DNA from: Burkholderia pseudomultivorans | Lineage (GTDB): Bacteria > Pseudomonadota > Gammaproteobacteria > Burkholderiales > Burkholderiaceae | Direction of reading: 5' to 3' | NCBI RefSeq assembly: GCF_902499075.1 | Contig: NZ_CABVPP010000033.1 | Span: 1-64,000 of the forward strand | Length of the DNA stretch: 64,000 nt | Part shown: positions 37,624-45,925 of the stretch, in pieces | Position numbering within the stretch: the first letter of the stretch is position 1 | Layout of the letters: every line of letters begins with the position of its first letter | The notes under the pieces: generated by a model | Told to the model about the DNA's origin: nothing | The model's database searches: none | The model's input: only the letters and a program-made list of their open reading frames with translations | Position numbers and translations under genes: made by a program

Positions 37624-38589
37624 ATGATCAAGACGATCGTCGCGTGCGCGCTGCTGTGCATCGGTGTGGCGACCTTGGCCCAGGCCGCCGGCACGGTGGC
37701 CGACAGCGTGGCGAGACCTGCCCACGCATGGGTAGCCCCCACCCGCATGATGCTGCTGGATGCGACGCGCGCAGGTACTCGCGTCGTCGCGGTGGGCGAG
37801 CACGGCGTGGTGTTGCTGTCCGACGACGACGGCGCGACGTGGCGGCAGGCCGGCAAGGTGCCGGTGTCGGCCACGCTGTCGGCCGTTACCTTCGTCGATG
37901 CGCAGCACGGTTGGGCTGTCGGCCAGTGGGGCGTGATTCTCGCGACCGACGACGGCGGCGAAACGTGGCGCAAGCAGCGCATCGACATCTCGGTCGATCA
38001 GCCGTTGTTCTCGGTGCTGTTCACGAATGCGCGTGACGGGATCGCGGTGGGTCTGTGGTCGCTGGTGCTCGCGACGCACGACGGTGGCCAGACATGGATG
38101 CGGATCGCCGTGCCGAAGCCGCCGGGCAGCGCCAAGGCGGATCGCAACCTGTACCACGTGTTCGCGGACGGCCAGGGAGCGCTGTACGTCGCATCCGAGC
38201 AGGGCATGGTGCTGAAGTCCACCGACGGCGGCGCGAACTGGGTCTATCTGTCGACGGGCGGCAAGGGGACGCTGTGGGCGGGGGTGGCGCTGCGCGACGG
38301 ACGCGTCGTCGTGGGCGGCTTGCTGGGCAGCCTGTACCAGAGCGCCGACGGCGGCACGACGTGGCAAGCGCTGAATCCACCGACCCAAAGTTCGATTACC
38401 GATCTGATCGCCACTCGAAGTGGATGGATGGGCATTGGGCTCGACGGACTCGTGCTGAACCAGCGCGCGTACGGCACGGCGATCGACGTGGCCCAGCGTC
38501 CGGATCGCGCGCCCTTGACCGCAGTGCTGATCGGAGCGCGCGGCAAGCCGGTCTGGTTTTCGCAGGAAGGGGTGCTGGACATGCCCTGA
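37624..38589 (+). CDS. YCF48/BNR-repeat exported beta-propeller protein
   Basis: A 321-residue exported protein (signal ending LAQA-A). It consists of repeated S-x-D-x-G-x-x-W units (LSDDDGATWRQ, ATDDGGETWRK, ATHDGGQTWMR, STDGGANWVY, SADGGTTWQA), the Asp-box/BNR pattern of the YCF48/HCF136-like seven-bladed propeller. Homologues sit beside MMPL transporters and are thought to be periplasmic assembly or docking parts. It starts 18 bases after the transporter. Confidence 0.88.
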   Translation: MIKTIVACALLCIGVATLAQAAGTVADSVARPAHAWVAPTRMMLLDATRAGTRVVAVGEHGVVLLSDDDGATWRQAGKVPVSATLSAVTFVDAQHGWAVGQWGVILATDDGGETWRKQRIDISVDQPLFSVLFTNARDGIAVGLWSLVLATHDGGQTWMRIAVPKPPGSAKADRNLYHVFADGQGALYVASEQGMVLKSTDGGANWVYLSTGGKGTLWAGVALRDGRVVVGGLLGSLYQSADGGTTWQALNPPTQSSITDLIATRSGWMGIGLDGLVLNQRAYGTAIDVAQRPDRAPLTAVLIGARGKPVWFSQEGVLDMP

Positions 38590-38682
38590 GCCGGCGGGGC
38601 GGCCGCGGCGGACGCTGTGTTCCGTCCGGTGCCGAGCGGGCAGCTCCGGAAATTCTTCGTCACTTTCAATTGGAGTCAGGTT

Positions 38683-40101
38683 GTGATCGATCCGAAAATG
38701 GTTAAAGAGATGCTCTATCCGTACGCGGACAGGTTCGGCACTATTTCCGGCTTTCCGGAAGCTGGTCTGGACAAGTCGGAAATCCTCGAGCAGATCCGGT
38801 TCATGTCGGAGCAGGAGGACAAGGTCTGGGAGGGGGGGAAGGTTTCGGGTTCGCTGTATAGCGGCGAACACGAGCATTACCGGTTTCTCAATGAATGCTT
38901 CAGCTTCTTCAGTCATGCTAACGCGTTGCAGCGGGACCTGTGCCCGAGCATGAACCGTTTCGAGACCGAGATCATTGCGATGACGCTCGAAATGCTGAAC
39001 GGGGACGCGGTCAAGGCCGCCACACCCGGCCATTCGGCGTGCGGGGTGCTTGGCTCCGGCGGCACGGAGAGCATCCTGAATGCGATGCTCGGCTATCGCG
39101 AGAAGGCTCGCTCCGAGAGGAAGATCACCCGGCCGAACATCATCTGGCCGGTCAGCGCGCATCCTGCGTTTACCAAGGCGGCCCATCTGTTCTCGATCGA
39201 GGTCGTTCCCGCGCCGCTGAACGACGACACGACGGTCGACCTCGATTTCGTCAGGGAGCACATCAACGAAAACACGATCGCCATTATCGGATCGGCAACC
39301 AACTACCCGTACGGGACGCTCGACGATATTCCTGCGCTATCGCAGATCGCGATCGAGAAGAACGTGTGGCTGCACGTCGACGGTTGCCTGGGCGGCTGGA
39401 TTCTGCCGTGGGGCCAGCAACTCGGTTTCCCGAACATTCCCGTTTTCGATTTCCGGCTGCCCGGTGTGACGTCCATCTCGGCCGATACGCACAAGTATGG
39501 CTACGGGCTCAAGGGAACCTCGGTGCTCGCATGGCGGGACGCATCGTTTCGCCGGTATCAGTACTACATCCTGCCCGACTGGATCGGCGGCAAGTACGCG
39601 TCGCCGGGCCTGGCGGGCAGTCGCAGCGGCGGACTGATCGCGGCGACCTGGGCGTCCATGCGCCATCTCGGCAAGGCCGGCTATCTCGAGCGGGCGAAGC
39701 GCGTTTTCGAGACTTCGCTCGCGATGCAGCAGGCCGTATCCGGCCATTCGGAGTTGAAATTGCTGGGCAAGCCGACATTCTGCTTTTCGTTCAACGCGCC
39801 AGCGTTCAATATCTATCACGTCAACGATTTCATGGTCGGGCGCGGCTGGCGTTTCAACGGTCAGCAGAATCCCGATGCGATCCACATGTGCGTGACTGGG
39901 CCGCAGACGCGCGACGGCGTGATCGATCATTTCGCCGCGGATCTCGGCGAAGCGGTGGCCTATGCACGGAAGGCGCATCCCGGGCAGCCGCGTTCCGGGG
40001 GGATCTACGGCGGCGGGGGAAGCATCGACGCGTCGGTGGTGCCGGAAGATTTTGTGCTGACTATGATTCTCGATGCCTTTACCGATGGCGTGCCCGGCTG
40101 A
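38683..40101 (+). CDS. Sphingosine-1-phosphate-lyase-like PLP enzyme
   Basis: A 472-residue group II PLP decarboxylase-fold protein closest in motif to sphingosine-1-phosphate lyase, which splits S1P into a long-chain aldehyde and phosphoethanolamine. The PLP lysine is Lys271 in SISADTHKYGYGLKG, nearly identical to the eukaryotic SISADTHKYGYAPKG. HVDGCLGGW (231-239) supplies the cofactor aspartate and SGGTES (125-130) the phosphate-binding loop. As in other bacterial homologues (Legionella, Burkholderia pseudomallei), no N-terminal membrane anchor is present. The start is GTG 38683, with GGAG 7 bases upstream. It lies 93 bases after the YCF48-like gene. Phosphoserine or glutamate decarboxylation is a less likely alternative. 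Confidence 0.9.
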   Translation: MIDPKMVKEMLYPYADRFGTISGFPEAGLDKSEILEQIRFMSEQEDKVWEGGKVSGSLYSGEHEHYRFLNECFSFFSHANALQRDLCPSMNRFETEIIAMTLEMLNGDAVKAATPGHSACGVLGSGGTESILNAMLGYREKARSERKITRPNIIWPVSAHPAFTKAAHLFSIEVVPAPLNDDTTVDLDFVREHINENTIAIIGSATNYPYGTLDDIPALSQIAIEKNVWLHVDGCLGGWILPWGQQLGFPNIPVFDFRLPGVTSISADTHKYGYGLKGTSVLAWRDASFRRYQYYILPDWIGGKYASPGLAGSRSGGLIAATWASMRHLGKAGYLERAKRVFETSLAMQQAVSGHSELKLLGKPTFCFSFNAPAFNIYHVNDFMVGRGWRFNGQQNPDAIHMCVTGPQTRDGVIDHFAADLGEAVAYARKAHPGQPRSGGIYGGGGSIDASVVPEDFVLTMILDAFTDGVPG

Positions 40102-40227
40102 GCATCGCCGGTGCGCTCCCCGGCCGTCGCCGGTGCGCTGCGGCCGTTTCCGCAGGGCGGCGCGCAGGCTCGGAGACACCAGTTCGCCGCTCGTTTTCGT
40201 TTCCACAACTCATGCCGGTGCGTGCCC

Positions 40228-41406
40228 ATGATCGACAGAGACAACTCAAGAATGATGCTCAACCAGATCGCCACGTCGATTCTCATCGGCGGGATGGCGT
40301 TGCTGATCACCGGCGTCCAGCCGATCCTGTTCGGCGCGATGGTGAACGAGAAGCGCATGACGCTCGACGTCATGGGGCTCGTCATCATGGCGGAAATCGT
40401 GGCGCTCGGCGTCGGGGCCGGACTGGCGGTGAAGTTGCCGCTGGAGCGGTTCAGGCGGATCGTGCTGGCGGCCGGCGGGCTGGTCGTGGTCGGTAACGTG
40501 CTGACCGTGCTGCCGCTTTCCCTCGTGCTGCTGTTTCTGGTCCGCAGCTTCACGGGGCTGGCGGAGGGCGTGCTGGTCTGGTCGACGGCGTGCATCATCG
40601 TCCGGACGACGTTCCCCGAGCGGAATTCGGGGATTTTCAGCATCATGCAGGTGCTGATTCAGGCCGTGTTTGCGTCCGTGCTGACGAGTCTGATCATGCC
40701 GGGCTATTCGTGGCGGGGCGGGTTCCTGTTGCTGGCCGCCGCGGTGCTCGTGTGCTCGGCGCTCGGCGCGGTGCTGCCGAAACGGCTCGGCCCGGTTGCC
40801 GAAGCGCCGCCCGGCCCGTTCGCTTGGGACGTTGCCAGATTCCTGCCGCTGATGATTGCTTTCTTCCAGCAGGCAGGGTTCGGCGCCGCGTGGGCTTATT
40901 TCGAGCCGCTCGGTCAGGATGCCGGGATGAGCAGCTTGCAGGCGGATGCGCTGATCTCGACGGTGCTGTGCGTCGAGGTCGTCGGAGGGCTGGCCGGCAC
41001 GCTGATGTCGCGCCGGCTTGCGCCTGCTGCCGGCGTGCTGCTCGCGGCAGCGCTGACGGCCGTGTCGGCCATCGGCATGGGGATGGTCTCGCGCGGATCA
41101 ATCGTAGCGTTCTCGGCCTTCGCGATGGTGTTCGGCTTCTTCTGGCCTTTTGTGATGCCGTATGAATTCGGGCTGGCACTCAAGTCGGATCCGTCCGGAA
41201 AGATTGCGACGCTGTTGCCGGCCGCGCAGGTGCTCGGCGTCGCTTTCGGGCCGCTGGTGGCCGCGTTGACCATCGACGGGGGGCACGTTCGCACCGCAGC
41301 AACGGTTTGTCTCGTTCTTACCGCGTGCTCGGCAGCTGCCTGCGTTGTGTCCATGTGTGGCTTGGTATGGAAGCCGCTGCATAGGTCGGTGGACCGGTCA
41401 TCGTGA
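40228..41406 (+). CDS. MFS transporter at the end of the S1P-lyase operon
   Basis: A 392-residue major-facilitator protein with about 12 helices (LIGGMALLITGVQPILFGA, LLFLVRSFTGLAEGVLVWSTAC, FGFFWPFVMPYEFGLAL). It follows the lyase gene by 126 bases on the same strand and is probably the last gene of the operon. The start is uncertain: ATG 40228 has only a weak ribosome site and ATG 40252 is also possible. Substrate unknown; export of phosphoethanolamine or a metabolite, or uptake, would fit the locus. Confidence 0.82.
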   Translation: MIDRDNSRMMLNQIATSILIGGMALLITGVQPILFGAMVNEKRMTLDVMGLVIMAEIVALGVGAGLAVKLPLERFRRIVLAAGGLVVVGNVLTVLPLSLVLLFLVRSFTGLAEGVLVWSTACIIVRTTFPERNSGIFSIMQVLIQAVFASVLTSLIMPGYSWRGGFLLLAAAVLVCSALGAVLPKRLGPVAEAPPGPFAWDVARFLPLMIAFFQQAGFGAAWAYFEPLGQDAGMSSLQADALISTVLCVEVVGGLAGTLMSRRLAPAAGVLLAAALTAVSAIGMGMVSRGSIVAFSAFAMVFGFFWPFVMPYEFGLALKSDPSGKIATLLPAAQVLGVAFGPLVAALTIDGGHVRTAATVCLVLTACSAAACVVSMCGLVWKPLHRSVDRSS

Positions 41407-41896
41407 CCTCAGGCGCTTCTTGTCATCATGCTCACTTTTGCACTTGCAGGCTGCTGAAATTCGGAGCGGTATAAACGGGCACTGCGGTCGATGCGCAGAG
41501 ATATCGTGTTCATGATCTTGGGCAGATGAGCGCTATGCGTGGGACGGAAGAGATGCAAGAGCTGCAGGTTACGATAGTAAAGCTGAAGTATTTCGTGCCG
41601 GATGTTTGCTCCGCGTCGGCCATTTGGCGTCATGCCATGGCTTCGTGTCTGGCGATTCGTCACTTGTCCGGCAAGGGGGCGCAAGGACAGGATTCAGTTC
41701 CCGGATTCTGGTGATTATGTTTGCCGAGGACGCGGAAATTTTTTCTTTCGATGAGGGGCGTCACGACCGTTCGGCATACAGATCGTGAGCAGGGAAATGG
41801 GTAGTGCGTGTGAAAAAGCAGGTTGGCGAGGCGTTGGATGTTTTTTCAACGAAATTGCATTTATTTACCGTGTGATGATTAATTGGGTATAACGCC
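41407..41896. other. 490-base intergenic stretch, no gene recognised
   Basis: Short open frames occur on both strands (62 and 91 codons) but none resembles a known protein, has a ribosome site or shows the codon pattern of its neighbours. Base composition falls towards AT in the last 150 bases. A TATAAC box at 41887-41892, 18 bases after TTTACC, could be the promoter of the next gene, though it sits almost at the start codon. Confidence 0.5.
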
Positions 41897-42724
41897 ATGA
41901 GCGAGTATTTTGATGTTTCTGCTGAAGCGGGTGTCACCCATATTCGGTTGAATCGTCCCGATCGAATGAATTTGATGGATCTGAAGTTTTTTATCGATTT
42001 TCGCAATATCGTGCAGGCGCTGGACTCCAGTGGCGACACCCGGGTGCTCGTCATTAGCTCGACCGGCAAGCACTTTTCTGCGGGAATGGATCTTCATGTG
42101 TTCGCGAATATGGCGACCGAGTTCGACACCGGCAGCCCGCGAACGCGATTGGGCTTTCAGCACTCCCTCATGAGTTTGATTCACTGCTTTGACGTACTGG
42201 ACACGGCGCGCTTTCCCGTCATCTGTGCTGTTCAGGGCGGTTGCATCGGGGGCGGACTTGACCTTGCCGCTGCGTGTGATATCAGGCTGTGTACCGCAGA
42301 CGCGTTTTTTTGCCTGAAGGAAACTCAGATAGGTATGGCCGCCGACGTTGGCGTCCTGCAGCGCTTGCCCAAGCTCATCCCCGCCGGCGTAGCACGGCAG
42401 ATGGCCTTCACCAGCGAACGGTTGGGTGCCGGACGGGCTCTGGAAGTGGGGCTGGTCAATGCGGTGCTGGATGATGCCGGCGCGTTGATGCGTCATGCGA
42501 TCGATCTGGCACGCAACATTGCATCGAAATCTCCTCTTGCCGTTGCCGGAACCAAAATCGCCATGAATTTTGCTCGCGACCACGGAACAGCCGAATCTAT
42601 GCAACATATGGCGCTGCTGCAAAGCGCAATCCTCGACACGTCCGACCTCTCCGAGGCCGTTGCCGCATTGCAGGAGAAGCGTGAAGCGCAGTTCGATTCT
42701 TTGCCGTCATGGCTTTCCTTTTAG
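41897..42724 (+). CDS. Enoyl-CoA hydratase/isomerase family, dienoyl-CoA isomerase-like
   Basis: A 275-residue crotonase-fold enzyme. Oxyanion-hole segments are FSAGMDL and QGGCIGGGLDLAAACDIR. The stretch FFCLKETQIGMAADVGVLQRLPK matches the active-site region of delta-3,5-delta-2,4-dienoyl-CoA isomerases (ECH1), with the two acidic residues of that type, rather than the two glutamates of ordinary enoyl-CoA hydratases. Such enzymes remove awkward double bonds in fatty acid beta-oxidation. It sits between the sphingolipid locus and the second cluster, so it could serve either. No strong ribosome site precedes ATG 41897. Confidence 0.87.
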   Translation: MSEYFDVSAEAGVTHIRLNRPDRMNLMDLKFFIDFRNIVQALDSSGDTRVLVISSTGKHFSAGMDLHVFANMATEFDTGSPRTRLGFQHSLMSLIHCFDVLDTARFPVICAVQGGCIGGGLDLAAACDIRLCTADAFFCLKETQIGMAADVGVLQRLPKLIPAGVARQMAFTSERLGAGRALEVGLVNAVLDDAGALMRHAIDLARNIASKSPLAVAGTKIAMNFARDHGTAESMQHMALLQSAILDTSDLSEAVAALQEKREAQFDSLPSWLSF

Positions 42725-42889
42725 TCGGCGAGTCCAGGCGCTTCGCAGTCTCGTATCTATTGCGTGACCTCTCGTCATTCTCACGAGCGCATCGCTATCG
42801 ATCAGTTAGCGATGTCACTTGCCATTCCGCGTGGAAAACTCGCAGAATGGAGCGCATTCCGACAATGAATAAAGAAGGTTTCTTGCGGG

Positions 42890-42909
42890 CTCGTAGACCG
42901 GTCTACAAG
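42890..42909. promoter_or_regulatory. TetR-type operator palindrome
   Basis: A 20-base inverted repeat with one mismatched pair contains the perfect 14-mer GTAGACCGGTCTAC (42893-42906), the TAGACC/GGTCTA half-sites typical of TetR/NemR-like repressors. It lies 280 bases upstream of the TetR gene and 166 bases after the isomerase gene. The 464 bases from 42725 to 43188 hold this site and no convincing gene. Confidence 0.7.
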
Positions 42910-43188
42910 TAATCTGCAATGGGGTTGCGCAACGCATTGTATCCGGCTTGTGGCGCTAGACAGGCGCAGGCTCATCGGACGGACCTCTGTAATGTGGTAC
43001 CCGACCTGGGGATAGCCGCTTGGTCCACGGTCGAGATGTACTAGTATGTCGCTCTCGTGAAATCGGCTGCGTGAACGACAGAAACCGTTCCTGGTCGCCG
43101 CTGGGGCCATGTCGGCCTCAGTGGGGCGCGAAGATAGTAACGGGGGTGAAGAAGCTTGAACTTTGACGAAACCCGGATGAGAGTAGCA

Positions 43189-43884
43189 ATGGCAATCGAC
43201 AAGGAAACTCCTGCGCAGACACAGCGGCGTCCTCTTCGCGAGAAGGGGGTGCTACGCTATAACAAGCTGCTGGATGCCGCTCACGAATTGTTGATGCATA
43301 AAGAGATCGAGGAAATCGGTCTCTATCAGGTCGCCACGCAAGCCGAGGTTCCCCCGGCTTCTGCCTATCATTTTTTCCCCAACCAGGGGGCGATCCTTCT
43401 GGGCCTTGCCGAGCGCTATCACCTGCTATTTTCCGACGAACGCCGCGCATGCATGCTTCCAACGGTCGAGACGTGGCAGCAGTGGATGACGGAGCGCTTC
43501 GAGTCGAGTGCCCGGCTGTACAACTCGAACTTGCCGATGTGCAAGTTGTTCCTGGGCTCACACACGACGCGCGAACTGGTTCAATCCGAAGCGGGATTCA
43601 ATGAGCAGTTGGCAGCGCAGTTCGAGGCCATCTTCATTCGCCACTTCTACATGCCGTTCATTCGGGACATGCGTGGGAAGTTCCTGGTCGTCCTGACCTT
43701 GGTCGATGCCGTTTTCAGCCTCTCCTACACCAAGCATCGTCACATCACGCCGGAATTCGAAAAGGACGCGAAAGCCGCCGCCATCGGGTATCTGCGCACC
43801 TTCCTGCCTGAAATTCTGGAGCGCAGACCGGTCCCGCTCCAGGATGACGAAGTGCAAGCCTTGATCGACGGCTCCAAGTCGTAA
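43189..43884 (+). CDS. TetR/AcrR-family regulator
   Basis: A regulator of about 231 residues with an N-terminal helix-turn-helix (RYNKLLDAAHELLMHK, then GLYQVATQAEVPPASAYHFFPNQGAIL) and an all-helical ligand domain. Two nearby in-frame starts (ATG 43177 and TTG 43156) would add 4 or 11 residues; ATG 43189 is taken because GAGAG lies just before it. It is the likely binder of the palindrome at 42890-42909 and may govern the ABC transporter genes that follow. The inducer is unknown. Confidence 0.87.
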   Translation: MAIDKETPAQTQRRPLREKGVLRYNKLLDAAHELLMHKEIEEIGLYQVATQAEVPPASAYHFFPNQGAILLGLAERYHLLFSDERRACMLPTVETWQQWMTERFESSARLYNSNLPMCKLFLGSHTTRELVQSEAGFNEQLAAQFEAIFIRHFYMPFIRDMRGKFLVVLTLVDAVFSLSYTKHRHITPEFEKDAKAAAIGYLRTFLPEILERRPVPLQDDEVQALIDGSKS

Positions 43885-44034
43885 TCTCACGCTCGGGGGC
43901 TGTCGATCATCGACGGCCCGTTCCCCTACGGGCTCATCTGGCCCGCCGCCTCACAGCTTAAAACCCCTGGTCCACCCACTTCCGACATCGGTGTCGGCGC
44001 GCACGATGACGCAGATGCATACACCTTGAAAATG

Positions 44035-44174
44035 GATAAATATCTGTTATGTGCGGTGTGGTGGAAGGTGGTCTTGTCGTGTGCGCGGCGATAGTTTTCC
44101 GAAAAAACGCGGATTTACGGTGTAATGGAGCGGCGGCGCTAGGGTTTTTCCTTATGCTTTAATCGATATTTATC
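44035..44174. promoter_or_regulatory. Two inverted GATA-nn-TATC motifs before the ABC operon
   Basis: GATAAATATC at 44035-44044 and its exact inverse GATATTTATC at 44165-44174 lie upstream of the binding-protein gene. A third exact copy occurs before the aminotransferase at 51619-51628. The 364 bases from 43885 to 44248 contain these and nothing else recognised. Confidence 0.4.
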
Positions 44175-44248
44175 GTAAATAATTGTTCCCTAGCACGCTG
44201 GGCAAGACGTCGTCACAACAAGACATCACTTTGGCGGAGACACATCGC

Positions 44249-45847
44249 ATGAAACGCAGAGACGTTCTCAAGGCAGGCGCAGCAGCAGTCGTTGGGTCCA
44301 CGGCAGCTTTAGGCGCGCCCAGTCTGGTCTTGGGGCAAGCCCAGAAAAAGACGCTCAGGTTCATCCCTCAGGCAGATCTCGTGCTCCTGGACCCGGTTCA
44401 AACGACTGGTCAGGTTACGCGCAACCACGGGATGATGGTCTTCGATTCGCTGTACGGTCTCGATAGCGCGTTCCGCGTCCAGTTCCAGATGCTGGCCGGC
44501 CATCAAATGGCCGACGATGGCAAGACGTGGACGCTGACGCTGCGCGACAAATTGATGTTCCACGACAAGACCCCGGTGCTGGCGCGCGACGTGGTGGCCA
44601 GTATCGAGCGCTGGGCTAAGACCGACGTGCTGGGTCAACAGATGCATGCGCAACTGAACGAACTGGTGTCGGTCAACGATAAAACCATTCGCTTCAGCTT
44701 CAAGAGTAGCTTCCGCGCGTTGCCCACTATTTTGGGCAAGCCCAGTGCCTTCTTGCCGATCATGCCCGCCCGTTTGGCAGCGACTCCGCCATCCACGCAG
44801 GTTACTGAAATGGTGGGCTCGGGTCCATTTCGATTCATGGCCAAAGAGCGTGTGCCGGGCTCGCTCGCCGTCTATCAGAAATTTGACGGATATGTGCCAC
44901 GCGAGGGGCAATCTTCGTTTAGCTCCGGACCGAAGATTGCCTATCTGGATCGGGTCGAGTGGCATACGATCCCCGATCCGGCGACCGCGGCAGCGGCTAT
45001 CCAGTCGGGCGAAATGGACTGGTGGGAAGAGCCCACCCCGGATCTCCTGCCAGTCATGAAATCCAATAGCAACGTCATCCTGAATGTCTATGACAAGGGG
45101 GGCTGGATGACAATGCTGCGCATGAATCATTTGAATCCCCCCTTCGATAATCCGGCGATTCGTCGAGCGGTGCTCAGCGGTATTGTGCAAACCGATTACA
45201 TGCTGGCGGCGATGGGGGAGGATCGCAATCGCTGGCGCGCTCCGGTCGGTTTCTTCCTGCCGAATTCCTCGTCTGCGAGCGACGCAGGCATGGAGGCCGT
45301 CCTGCATCCGCGCCCAATCTCGCAGGTCAGGCAAGCGCTTGCTGCCGCTGGCTACAAGGGAGAAAAGGTTGTCATGCTAGTTCCGACCGACCTTGCGCGC
45401 GCAAATGCCATCAGCGAGGTTGCGGTCGACTACCTGCGCAAGATCGGCATGAATGTCGACTATCAATCGTTGGACTGGGGCACGGTGCTGCAACGTATTG
45501 CATCCAAGGCCCCGGTCAGCAAGGGCGGTTGGTGTATTCACGCGAATGCGGTGCCGGGCATGATCACGTCGAATCCGATCCTGCATACATACGCACAGGG
45601 GCCGGGGCCGGCGAAAGGCACCTTCGGCTGGCCGAATATGCCGAAATACCAGGAATTGCTCGGCAAGTACATGGGGGCCACGGACCCGACGGAACAGCAA
45701 CGCCTGTGTCGCGATCTGCAAATGGAGGCGTTCATGAGCGTGCCGTATCTGCCTACGGGCTTGGCGTTTACGATGGCGGCGCATCGCAGGAACATCACGG
45801 GTATTCCCGAGGGGTTCCCGCAGTTCTACAACGTCAGGAAGGGCTGA
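44249..45847 (+). CDS. Family 5 (dipeptide/oligopeptide-type) solute-binding protein, Tat signal
   Basis: A 532-residue binding protein of the DppA/OppA family. The N-terminus MKRRDVLKAGAAAVVGSTAA is a twin-arginine signal, so it is probably exported folded by the Tat system. DPVQTTGQVTRNHGMMVFDSLYG and VGSGPFRFM are family motifs. ATG 44249 follows GGAG at 10 bases. It begins a five-gene dpp-like operon. Family members bind peptides, but also glycosides, opines and nickel; the neighbours (amidase-like, aminotransferase) suggest a nitrogenous small molecule. Confidence 0.92.
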   Translation: MKRRDVLKAGAAAVVGSTAALGAPSLVLGQAQKKTLRFIPQADLVLLDPVQTTGQVTRNHGMMVFDSLYGLDSAFRVQFQMLAGHQMADDGKTWTLTLRDKLMFHDKTPVLARDVVASIERWAKTDVLGQQMHAQLNELVSVNDKTIRFSFKSSFRALPTILGKPSAFLPIMPARLAATPPSTQVTEMVGSGPFRFMAKERVPGSLAVYQKFDGYVPREGQSSFSSGPKIAYLDRVEWHTIPDPATAAAAIQSGEMDWWEEPTPDLLPVMKSNSNVILNVYDKGGWMTMLRMNHLNPPFDNPAIRRAVLSGIVQTDYMLAAMGEDRNRWRAPVGFFLPNSSSASDAGMEAVLHPRPISQVRQALAAAGYKGEKVVMLVPTDLARANAISEVAVDYLRKIGMNVDYQSLDWGTVLQRIASKAPVSKGGWCIHANAVPGMITSNPILHTYAQGPGPAKGTFGWPNMPKYQELLGKYMGATDPTEQQRLCRDLQMEAFMSVPYLPTGLAFTMAAHRRNITGIPEGFPQFYNVRKG

Positions 45848-45925
45848 CGCGCTGCGTTGAGTTCCGCGTCGAGTGTTTGACCGGGCGGGCAGTCGAGGTC
45901 ACCCACCATTAGATAGAGGCTAACG

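Noticed and set aside
41526-41714. 62-codon plus-strand frame in the gap after the MFS gene
   Set aside because: No ribosome site, no similarity recognised and no coding-like third-position bias compared with neighbours.
42802-43110. 102-codon minus-strand frame between the isomerase and the TetR gene
   Set aside because: It covers the TetR-type operator, lacks a ribosome site and resembles no family; treated as chance.
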